A stretch of 64,000 nucleotides of DNA from CBDHFQ01 sp965262565 (GTDB lineage: Bacteria > Bacteroidota > Bacteroidia > J057). The translations under genes and the position numbers were made by a program. Below the pieces are notes generated by a model. The model had not been told where the DNA came from, did not search any database, and saw only the letters and a program-made list of their open reading frames with translations. The stretch lies in assembly GCA_965262565.1 (NCBI GenBank), contig CBDHFQ010000017.1:1-64000 (forward strand), written 5' to 3'. This document shows, piece after piece, positions 1 to 7,311 of the stretch. Numbering within the stretch: position 1 is the stretch's first letter; every line of letters begins with the position of its first letter.

Positions 1-67
1 CAAAATCCTTAGGGTTACCATCAAAAATATCTTCATATCCTAATCTCCTACTAATGTTTGAATTCAT
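1..67 (-). CDS. N-terminal fragment of an unknown protein, cut by window start
   Basis: An open frame on the minus strand begins with ATG at 67 and runs off the window after 22 codons. It starts MNSNISRRLGYEDIFDG and is preceded by an AAGAAG stretch that could be a ribosome binding site. Too little is present to assign a family. It would be divergent from the hsdM remnant that follows. It may be a real gene start in the accessory region or chance; confidence is low. Confidence 0.3.
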   Translation of the reverse strand, partial: MNSNISRRLGYEDIFDGNPKDF

Positions 68-222
68 GATTCACTTCTTTTTTGTGAAGGAACAGTTTGT
101 GAATGCTGTATATAATAACGTAACTTTTTTGATAAACTACTTGGTATTCCAGAGTTGGGGGAAACTATCAGTGAATTTCTTGATCAGAAATTCACTATGC
201 TCGAACTTATTTTAAGTGATAA

Positions 223-1995
223 GCTCCGGAGAAGCATCTAAAAGATGTCATTACGGAATTTGAAGATGAAGTATTGGCCAATGCTGGTGTCGATGTTTTT
301 GAAGAAAGTTTCAAACTCATCTTTGCTAAACTCTACAGTGAATGGGAACGAAGAGCAGATTTTCAACGAATAGATGATGCCCTTCATGGAGCAGGAATCG
401 CCAATGTTTATGAATTAGAAAAGAAAGAAAACAAAGAGATTAGAGATAAAATTAATGATCGACTAAAGCAGCTCCGCTTTCGAAAAACAGATCTTGACGA
501 AAATGCGAAGATCAACATTCAGGAGCTTTTTAATGATGCCATGGACAAATGGCACGGGATTTTTCCAGAACATACTACTATTGAACTTTCACCTTCTCAT
601 CTTAATACAGTAGTTTCTTATCTCCAAGAAGTTAAACTTTTTAATTCCAACCTAGATGTTGTCGATGATGCTTTCGAGTATCTGGTTAATAAAAATAATA
701 AGGGCAATAAAGGGCAATATTTCACTCCTCGTTATGTCATCGACATGTGCGTAAAAATGCTCAATCCCAAACCAAATGAGTTCCTCATTGATCCGGCAGC
801 GGGTAGTCGCGGATTTACTATGCATTCTATCTTTCATGTTTGGAAGCGACTCCGTCCCGACGAACCAAATCTATGGACTGCTCAAGAATTAACAAATGAG
901 CAAAAACGCTATGTCCGTGAAAAAGTATTCGCCATTGATTTTGACCGAAGAACAGTACGTGTTGGGCGACTATTGAATCTCATCGCGGGAGATGGACACA
1001 CAAATGTTTTACAGCTCAACACTCTCGACTACAAACGTTGGGAAAATGTGGTTAAGGAGCGCAGTTGGAGCAAAATATATGGTGATGGATTTGATCGTTT
1101 GAAGGATTTACGGGCCAAACGTAGCGACGATCGAAACTATAATTTTGATATTGTAATGGCTAACCCTCCTTTTGCTGGAGACATAAAGGATGGACAGATC
1201 ATTAACAGTTACGATATCGCTGAGAAATTTGATAAGTACGGAAATTCGAAAGGGCACAATAACAAAATCGGGCGAGATATTTTATTCATAGAACGCAATC
1301 TTGATTTTCTTAGACCTGGTAGACGTATGGCTATTGTCCTTCCTCAAGGGCGATTCAATAATGCTACGGAAAAAAATATTCGGGATTTCATTGCCGAGCG
1401 TTGCCGAATATTGACGGTGGTTGGTTTACATGGTAATACCTTTAAGCCCCATACGGGTACTAAAACCTCCGTGCTATTTGTGCAAAAGTGGAACAATGAT
1501 CCTCAAGAGGGGCCACTCTGTCCTCGCTAGGAAGATTACAATATTTTCTTTGCCACACAACAACTATCAGCTAAAGACAATAGCGGGGAGAAAATATATC
1601 GCAAAAAGAAAGTATATACCATTTTCGAAGAACACTATCCGGTGGAATACGAAGAGCAAGAGTTCTTAGAAAAGTACGGCAGCCCTGAATCTGTGACCAT
1701 CTATTATGTACCTGATCATGGCGAATTGACTTTAGAACAAATCAATCAACAATTCGGAGGGGTACACAAGTTGCCGAAGAGCTCCTATACCATCCAGAAG
1801 CCGGTGCTGGAAGAAAAGAATGCTATCGACCACCATGGGCACTTCGTGGTTAAGCACGACTTATTCAATCACAACAAATACATTTTTGGTACCGATGACT
1901 TCGACCGGGAAATTCCAACAATAGAAGGAGAAACCACTGATGGCATAAGCGTTTTCTCCCAACTTCATCGATTTTTGGAAAAAATCTTTATATAA
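223..1995 (+). pseudogene. hsdM: Type I restriction-modification methylase HsdM, broken by an amber codon
   Basis: This encodes most of an N6-adenine methyltransferase subunit of a type I restriction system. Counting from a TTG at 274, the AdoMet-binding motif DPAAGSRGF lies at about residues 173-181 and the catalytic NPPF motif at 297-300. An in-frame TAG at 1528-1530 interrupts a conserved stretch (GPLCPR-stop-EDYNIFFA). The same frame then stays open to 1995 with more HsdM-like sequence, so this is a nonsense mutation, not the true end. Upstream the frame is open only from 223, where it is closed by TGA/TAA, so the N-terminus is also lost. No hsdS or hsdR follows; an IS110 remnant sits directly downstream. 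Alternative: a natural stop with suppressed readthrough, which I consider unlikely. Confidence 0.85.
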
Positions 1996-2030
1996 AGTTT
2001 GATCATTATAAGTATAACTTATGGTAAAAA

Positions 2031-2198
2031 GTGGAAGCCTATGCAAAACAAGTTATAGCATTAGATTTTAGTGGTCAAACGATTTATGCGGGGATAGATG
2101 TGCACTTAAAAAGTTGGCGGGTAAGTATACAATTAGAAGGCATTACCTAGAAAAGGTTTAGTCAAGGGCCAGATAGCCAACATACTGTTAGGGCCAAA
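2031..2198 (+). pseudogene. IS110-family (DEDD) transposase N-terminal remnant
   Basis: The frame starting at 2031 reads ALDFSGQTIYAGIDVHLKSW followed by RVSIQLEGIT, which is the typical N-terminus of IS110/IS1111 DEDD transposases, including the first catalytic Asp in GIDVH. A TAG at 2148-2150 and a TGA at 2199 break it, and no central or C-terminal transposase domain follows. It is a short decayed fragment next to the broken hsdM, marking past insertion in this accessory stretch. The strand is set by the translated similarity. Family call is from memory of the motif, not from a search. Confidence 0.7.
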
Positions 2199-2302
2199 TG
2201 ATGATAGCATTCTAAATTTCATCGAACAGATCAACCAAATAAAATCAAATCGGGAACAGATGAACTTGTTAAAATGACCACAACAATTTCTTTACCCTAA
2301 AA

Positions 2303-2518
2303 TTAAAAGTCATAAATTATTCCTGCTCCAATAGACCATCTTCGTAAGAAACTCCGAGTAGAAACTTTTATAGTTGATTCATTCCAATACTGTTCGGCAT
2401 AATCGATGAAGAACTGTTCAGTGGCCAAATCAAAAGAATTATTTTGGGATTTGGCTTGGTCAATTAAATAGTTGTTTAAGTCAATTGTTAAGTCAGAGCT
2501 TGGTAAGGTGAGATTCAC
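2303..2518 (-). CDS. Small hypothetical protein
   Basis: A 71-codon frame starting with GTG at 2518 and rich in charged and aromatic residues (…EQYWNEST…). An AAGAAGG stretch just upstream could serve as ribosome binding site. I recognise no domain. It lies between the IS110 remnant and a strong hairpin at 2581, in decayed DNA, so it may equally be a remnant of a larger gene or a chance frame. Confidence 0.3.
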   Translation of the reverse strand: MNLTLPSSDLTIDLNNYLIDQAKSQNNSFDLATEQFFIDYAEQYWNESTIKVSTRSFLRRWSIGAGIIYDF

Positions 2519-2580
2519 CCTTCTTATTAATTCTAAATATATACCTATACGAGGAATGTGTTTAAAATCAATTGTAGGAA

Positions 2581-2615
2581 GAGCTGCGTACGGCTGGGTG
2601 CGTAGCTCTTTTTGA
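2581..2615 (+). terminator. Strong 12-bp hairpin with T tail
   Basis: Arms at 2581-2592 and 2599-2610 pair over 12 positions (two G-T wobbles) around a 6-base loop and are followed by TTTTT on the plus strand. It has the form of a rho-independent terminator, but no intact plus-strand gene lies upstream; the nearest is the IS110 remnant. It may be left over from a lost element, or may be a structure belonging to the mobile element itself. Confidence 0.55.
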
Positions 2616-2680
2616 TTAATAAGAAAATTTAAATGAATTAAAAGTGATTGGAAATTTCTATAAACAAGGTCTCTAAAAGG

Positions 2681-3064
2681 TTATCTAACGTATGCAAAGG
2701 ATTGAGGTGGATTAAGACCATACTCTTTTCTGATACACAAATGTTTATCATACTTTCTAATTCTTTTCACTCGAATCGCATATCCTCTATTCTTTCCTGT
2801 AAAGTATTGGTAGTAATACTCCTTAGAAATACCAGATTCCTTCTTAGTATCTGCCCATAATGAATCCAGATCATCATATAATATCCTATCTATTTCAAAT
2901 TCACCAATGACTTTGCTAACCGGTGCCGATGCGTAAACAACAACAGATTTCACATCTTTATTCTTAAATAAGGACCTGCGGAACTCATATCTCTTTGTCC
3001 CATCAAAAATTTTGAATGCAAATTCTGGTTTAATTGACAATATTACTTTCATCAACTCTGGCAA
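2681..3064 (-). CDS. ASCH-domain protein (PUA-like fold)
   Basis: A 127-residue protein that is almost entirely one ASCH domain. The diagnostic N-terminal motif ILSIKPEFAFKIFDGTKRYE is at about residues 8-27, with a following EFRR. ASCH domains are PUA-like and are thought to bind RNA or act in RNA metabolism; some are RNases. The start at 3064 overlaps the end of the upstream PIN-GNAT gene by 35 bases; a second Met at 3052 would still overlap by 23. This implies translational coupling as last gene of a three-gene operon (kinase, PIN-GNAT fusion, ASCH). No catalytic residues can be assigned with confidence. It could be an antitoxin, an RNA-binding specificity factor or a nuclease. Confidence 0.8.
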   Translation of the reverse strand: MPELMKVILSIKPEFAFKIFDGTKRYEFRRSLFKNKDVKSVVVYASAPVSKVIGEFEIDRILYDDLDSLWADTKKESGISKEYYYQYFTGKNRGYAIRVKRIRKYDKHLCIRKEYGLNPPQSFAYVR

Positions 3065-4532
3065 GTTTTAATAGTTTATCAAAATTTTGGTCCGAAAGGG
3101 GTTCAAAACCTCTTGGTGCTTCTGAAACTATACCTGCTGACACAAGCCCTTTAAGATTGGTTTTGGGCATAGGAAATGATGCAACATACAAAAAATTGAC
3201 AATAAATGGCCTATTTTTTGGATTGTGATTCCAATATTTTCTCAATCCGTCATTATCGAATACACTTCTTTTTCGACATAATTGAATAAAATGATTTTCA
3301 TCTCTTATTGAGAGAACCACATTTTCAACTACTCCTAGTGTCGAAACTACACCTTTGTACCATCCTCCAGTACGATAAAAGACGATTAAATCTCCACTTT
3401 TTAAGTTTCGGTTAATAGACCTCGAAATATATACCTTCTTTATTGCGTTTCGGTGTGGTTCACTCTCTAAGTAGTCATCTGGTGATTCATTATTCAGAAT
3501 TGAATCGGGGAAAAGTTCGGTGTGATACTCCGGGTAGATTGGTACTATAAACTTATTAGCTTTTTTTGAAACAAAAGGAAAACTATATTTGGGTCTCGAT
3601 AGATCAGGAACCGGATTGAATGACCTTACGTAGACTCTTTCTTGCCCACTTTCAATATTCTTATGTCCCCAGTTACTAAACCCCCAATCCTCTAGTAATT
3701 TTATTAACCTGATTTGTTCCTCTCTTTTGTCAAAAATAGTAACATAAATTTCATCTACTTTTGATAGTAGAGCGTTGTCAAAAATGATTTTCAAGAATCT
3801 TTCACCCAGCTTATATCCGGTTGAGACTACTTTTAGAGTCCCAATCTTTAATCTCTTTTTCTTTGAGAAAATAGGAGTTATATCCGAGTAATTCTCATTT
3901 TCGTTTTCCACTTTTAGATATAAAAAAGCCTTAACTTTGTTATCCGCAATGCAGATATAGGCTTGTTTGTCTGCTTTTTTGTTAAACCATTTTTTAAACC
4001 CTGGATAATCTAGCTTAAAGGTATTGAAAAATTCATCTTCAATATCAATCTTTCCAAAATGTTCCTTTTTTACCGCTAATACTTGATAATCGCTCAATGC
4101 AGGGTTTTCAGCGACAACTTTTTCTATAAAAGCATCTATTTTGAATACTCGCTCACCAATGCCCAACTGCTTTGCTTTAGAATGTATACCTCTGTCTTCC
4201 GATATTAGGTAATCAACTCTTTCATTGAAAACCTCATTAACAATACTGGTATCTATCGAATCATTTTTACTTGAATCATTCGATCTTATTGACGTTATTG
4301 AGGAAGAGTCAGGAGATGTGGTTTGCAACAAATTGTAACTTTGGATTTTAATTTCCATTGTTTTCACAACCTTTTGATCTCTGTGAGACCTAACTTCTTC
4401 AAGCGTTAATGGGTGTACGCATTTTTCATAACCCAATTTGTCAAGCCAATTGAATAGTGAACCAATATCTTCATTAACCACCGTACTTGCTTCCCTATGG
4501 ATAATTATATTAGTATCAAGTAAGATTCTCAT
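3030..4532 (-). CDS. PIN-GNAT-PUA-like three-domain fusion protein
   Basis: A 500-residue protein with three parts. Residues 1-140 look like a PIN nuclease: MRILLDTN with Asp6, LTLEEVRSH at 42-50, and ISEDRGI at 110-116 give the acidic residues of the metal site. A Ser/Asp-rich insert lies at about 71-95. Residues 150-305 look like a GNAT acetyltransferase; the core is around 228-290, with a weak acetyl-CoA loop TGYKLGERFL. Residues 325-460 resemble a PUA/EVE/ASCH-type RNA-binding domain (SGDLIVFYRTGGWYKGVV). The gene overlaps the upstream kinase gene by 17 bases and the downstream ASCH gene by 35. PIN domains usually cut RNA and GNAT toxins often acetylate aminoacyl-tRNA, so a role on RNA is likely, but this is inference. 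I recall that ASCH, GNAT and PIN domains co-occur; I know no assigned function for this protein. Confidence 0.78.
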   Translation of the reverse strand: MRILLDTNIIIHREASTVVNEDIGSLFNWLDKLGYEKCVHPLTLEEVRSHRDQKVVKTMEIKIQSYNLLQTTSPDSSSITSIRSNDSSKNDSIDTSIVNEVFNERVDYLISEDRGIHSKAKQLGIGERVFKIDAFIEKVVAENPALSDYQVLAVKKEHFGKIDIEDEFFNTFKLDYPGFKKWFNKKADKQAYICIADNKVKAFLYLKVENENENYSDITPIFSKKKRLKIGTLKVVSTGYKLGERFLKIIFDNALLSKVDEIYVTIFDKREEQIRLIKLLEDWGFSNWGHKNIESGQERVYVRSFNPVPDLSRPKYSFPFVSKKANKFIVPIYPEYHTELFPDSILNNESPDDYLESEPHRNAIKKVYISRSINRNLKSGDLIVFYRTGGWYKGVVSTLGVVENVVLSIRDENHFIQLCRKRSVFDNDGLRKYWNHNPKNRPFIVNFLYVASFPMPKTNLKGLVSAGIVSEAPRGFEPLSDQNFDKLLKLARVDESNIVN

Positions 4533-5052
4533 CTGTGATTTTTTTAGATATAAGACTTCTTAATTTTTCTATTTTTCCATTTGATACATGAATGTATGGA
4601 ACACATAAGTATTTGGCTATTTCTTCCGCATAACTAACTTCTAAGTCTTGCATTTTAGATAAAACTTCGACCAAATATTTTTTTTGATCTCTATTCTCAA
4701 GCCTTTTTTTAATAATGTGAATGTTGTCTGAAATAACTGTGATTATATCCGGTGATATTTTCTCGAAGGTATTTTGGGGCACTCTTTTGGGTATTCCATC
4801 TTTATTAAATAAGCAGAAATGTCCATCAAGAATGAAATGGCGGTTTTCTTCTTTGACCTGATGTAAAGCTTTTATTAAACGATCCTGCGTAAATAAGATA
4901 TCTTCAACGTTTTTGTTTTTAGTGTCAGGTGAAACCTCATACCATTTTAGGATCTGGCTTGCCGTAAAATGCCTGATATCTAAGTCTTCTGATAATTTTC
5001 TGCATATTGTGCCTTTTCCTGCGCCATGAATTCCACCGATAAAAAAAATCAT
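4516..5052 (-). CDS. P-loop nucleotide or RNA kinase-like protein (AAA_17/AAA_18-like)
   Basis: A 178-residue P-loop NTPase of the adenylate/cytidylate kinase type. The Walker A motif GIHGAGKGT is at residues 7-15, a Walker B-like strand HFILDGHF lies near the middle, and an Arg-rich lid (RLENRDQKK) follows. Size and layout match small kinases, not AAA+ motors. It is the first gene of the operon with the PIN-GNAT fusion (17-base overlap) and ASCH gene. In such company it may phosphorylate a nucleotide, an RNA end or a partner protein. No clear TAnnTTTG promoter was seen upstream. Kinase fold is fairly certain; substrate unknown. Confidence 0.8.
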   Translation of the reverse strand: MIFFIGGIHGAGKGTICRKLSEDLDIRHFTASQILKWYEVSPDTKNKNVEDILFTQDRLIKALHQVKEENRHFILDGHFCLFNKDGIPKRVPQNTFEKISPDIITVISDNIHIIKKRLENRDQKKYLVEVLSKMQDLEVSYAEEIAKYLCVPYIHVSNGKIEKLRSLISKKITDENLT

Positions 5053-5522
5053 TTGGGATGAGATTTGGGACTTTGCAGTATTAAAGCCTGATTTTGAATT
5101 AATTCCATAAATTTATACGTTGGCATAATAATTTTAGTTTCACGGGCCAAAACCATTTATCTTCCGAATTCTGCTAGTAATTACTATTTGACGGGAAAAG
5201 CTTGGAAAGTTGAAAATTGCAACTTCAAAAACTACAAGAAGGGTAAAACGTTTATATATCTTATCTTCCTGAAAACAAAAAAGGCCAGGTATTAAACCTA
5301 GCCTTTTTATCTTTTTTACTTTATCTTTGATCTGACCCCCAAAATGACCCCTTTCTTGATGGTCTTTGATCTAAAAAACTGAAAATCAGATCGTTGTTTG
5401 ATGTTGTTTGTAGACCCACTAGGACGCTAACCTAAAATCTACGATTTAGTTCAAAATGTAGTAACCAGCGGAATTTTTTGAGGGTAATTGCCACAAACAT
5501 AGCCATGCAAATATTCAAAAAC
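5053..5522. other. Intergenic stretch between accessory operon and ssrA
   Basis: About 470 bases with no gene I can support. It holds one terminator-type hairpin (5278-5308) and two copies of TCTTTGATCT near 5322 and 5361. It is the expected place for an integration junction next to the ssrA 3' end, but I find no second copy of the ssrA 3' end in positions 1-5500 and no integrase gene. Confidence 0.5.
5278..5308. terminator. Bidirectional terminator-like hairpin
   Basis: Arms 5278-5290 and 5296-5308 pair with one mismatch around a 5-base loop. The stem has an A-run on one side and a T-run on the other, so it could act in either direction. No intact gene ends right beside it on either strand, so it may be a relic. 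Confidence 0.5.
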
Positions 5523-5557
5523 AAAAATAACGCACTGAAAAACAGTGCGTTATTTTT
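5523..5557 (-). terminator. Rho-independent terminator of ssrA
   Basis: A perfect 15-bp inverted repeat, arms 5523-5537 and 5543-5557, with a 5-base loop and a T-rich tail on the minus strand, begins 9 bases after the 3' end of tmRNA (5566). Placement and perfection make it the ssrA terminator. Confidence 0.9.
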
Positions 5558-5565
5558 ATCATATG

Positions 5566-5936
5566 TGGAAGCGGAGGGAGTCGAACCCTCGTCCGGAGTA
5601 AGCAATGAGATGGCCTTCTACATGCTTAGTCGATCTTTGATTTTCATGAACCCCACCGACCGACAGGAAGATTGTTCATGAGGTTACTGCTATATCTTTA
5701 GTAAGTAGCGCAGCCATTACTTACTGCAACCTGCCTTGGTTGGTTGTGCCCCCCATGTGGAAATCCGACAGATAAAAACGTCCGGGGGACATCTAGCTTG
5801 GTAATCTAATTACGCAGCTAGCGCAAAGTTTCTTTCGCCAATTATAGGTTACAACGGAGGATTTAAGTGGTTCTGTTGTCGACCACTGCATGCTTATACC
5901 ATTCATCTACAGACCCGTCAATGCCGTGTCGCCCCC
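5566..5936 (-). ncRNA. ssrA: tmRNA (ssrA), tag GERNFALAA
   Basis: The 371-nt RNA rescues stalled ribosomes with SmpB. Its 5' end GGGGGCG (5936 downward) pairs with CGCTTCC next to the 3' end, with two G-U pairs, giving the 7-bp acceptor stem. The T arm is GAGGG-TTCGACT-CCCTC. The discriminator A is at 5566; CCA does not appear to be encoded. The tag frame runs from GGC (5839-5837) to TAA (5812-5810) and encodes GERNFALAA after the tmRNA-carried alanine; it ends in the usual degradation signal ALAA and resembles Bacteroidota tags of type GENNYALAA. The pseudoknot regions were not folded by me. Accessory genes lie directly beyond its 3' end, a common integration target. Confidence 0.95.
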
Positions 5937-5970
5937 ATGTAAAAGAACTGTAACACTTATATACGATCAA

Positions 5971-5978
5971 CAAATCTA
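5971..5978 (-). promoter_or_regulatory. Possible -7 element for ssrA
   Basis: TAGATTTG on the minus strand matches the Bacteroidota -7 consensus TAnnTTTG. Transcription would begin about 27 bases before the mature 5' end, fitting a leader that RNase P removes. No clear -33 TTG is present, so this is tentative. Confidence 0.35.
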
Positions 5979-6066
5979 TGTGTTACATACTATCTGCTAC
6001 CTTTACCTTTCATCGTATCCATATAACGAATACCTAACTAAAGATGGCGTAACTTACCCTAAAGTC

Positions 6067-7212
6067 TTAGTCAAACATAGACTTTGTATTGCCAGGACTG
6101 GCCACAGGACCTAAATCTCCCGAATGGAAGGGATCTTTGTTCACCTCCACCTGCAATCTCAATACAATCGTAGGCTCATCAGGATCATTCGTCTTTACCG
6201 TAATAGATTTATTCTGAAGTCCGTTTCTCCCACGAGAATCAAAAGTAGCCAAGATCTCGGAAGTCGCTCCTGGCTTAATCACTTTATCTTTCGGAGCGGT
6301 AGCCGTACATCCACAAGACGCTTTCACAGATTCAATCGTCAACTCCCCTTCTCCCTCATTCTTAAATGTAAATGCATGAGTAACTTTCTCTCCCGCTAAC
6401 ACAACTCCCGCATTATAATTCATTTCATCAAATTTGATATTGGGCGCTAGTCCGGAAGCCTTATCCACCTCTACCTTATGTAAAGTTCCCGTTACCTGTA
6501 ATTCTTTACTTGCAAACTCTTCTTCATTCGTATTTAATTTGATCGGCAATTGAAACATCCCCTCATTATCGATCGCTTCTCCAGCAACTTTTGCCTTAAT
6601 GCTCGCTTTCGCTCCTGGCGCTATCACCGTTTTTTCCATCTCAAGAGAAATTGCCTGAGAAGTTTCAGGAGATAAACTGATTTCTATCGGTTGTGGACTG
6701 ACATTCTTTAACATGAACTCAACTTCCGCCGTAGAATCCGAATTCACTGTTCCCACATGCTGAGATAATTTATTGAACGCTAATCCTCCTATCACCTCAC
6801 TATAAGAAATAGAACTTCCCTTCTCCGCTTCTTCTACTTTTCCTCTGATATACAACACTACGGGCTTATCCGCTGAATCATAATATACCGTCACAGATTT
6901 CGTAAATGGGCCTACCCGAGAAGTATTATACTTTACTTTAATCTCCCCATTGGCACTGGGATCTACCGCCTCTTTCGTCCAGTTGGGCGTCGTACATCCA
7001 CAAGAAGCCTTTACATTTCTCAACTTCACGGGCGCTTCACTTACATTCGTAAACACAAACGTAGTTTCCGCCGGATCATTTTTATTAATGGTCCCAAAAT
7101 CGTGAGAGGTTTGGTCGAATTCGATCGCTGGTACTTCTTTCTCAACTGCTTCCTGACTGAAACTGAGCAGGGAAAAGATCATCAGACACAAGAATAAACC
7201 TAATTGTTTCAT
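6067..7212 (-). CDS. DUF1573 (Ig-like) repeat secreted protein
   Basis: An exported protein of about 381 residues with two DUF1573 domains, one near each end, each holding the motif KASCGCT, and a related Ig-like segment between them. The frame opens at 7242, but the better start is the ATG at 7212: it follows an AAAGGA site and begins MKQLGLFLCLMIFSLLSFSQ, a good signal peptide. DUF1573 proteins are widespread in Bacteroidota and probably form beta-sandwich repeats in the periplasm or on the surface; their role is not established. It follows the membrane protein gene by about 100 bases on the same strand and precedes ssrA. Confidence 0.88.
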   Translation of the reverse strand: MKQLGLFLCLMIFSLLSFSQEAVEKEVPAIEFDQTSHDFGTINKNDPAETTFVFTNVSEAPVKLRNVKASCGCTTPNWTKEAVDPSANGEIKVKYNTSRVGPFTKSVTVYYDSADKPVVLYIRGKVEEAEKGSSISYSEVIGGLAFNKLSQHVGTVNSDSTAEVEFMLKNVSPQPIEISLSPETSQAISLEMEKTVIAPGAKASIKAKVAGEAIDNEGMFQLPIKLNTNEEEFASKELQVTGTLHKVEVDKASGLAPNIKFDEMNYNAGVVLAGEKVTHAFTFKNEGEGELTIESVKASCGCTATAPKDKVIKPGATSEILATFDSRGRNGLQNKSITVKTNDPDEPTIVLRLQVEVNKDPFHSGDLGPVASPGNTKSMFD

Positions 7213-7311
7213 TTCCTTTATCTTCTTAATGATAGTTCGCAAATATACAATTCTTTCCTCAAAAAGTACACCAATCCGAGCCCAAGCCTTAACTTCAGTT
7301 AAAATAAGTAT

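Noticed and set aside
652..837. Minus-strand frame inside hsdM
   Set aside because: It is a shadow of the methylase coding frame with no family features or own ribosome site.
5478..5681. Plus-strand frame over the ssrA 3' end
   Set aside because: It lies opposite the tmRNA and its terminator hairpin; the structured RNA explains the sequence.
5890..6114. Plus-strand frame across the 5' end of ssrA
   Set aside because: It overlaps the tmRNA acceptor stem and likely promoter and has no protein-like composition.
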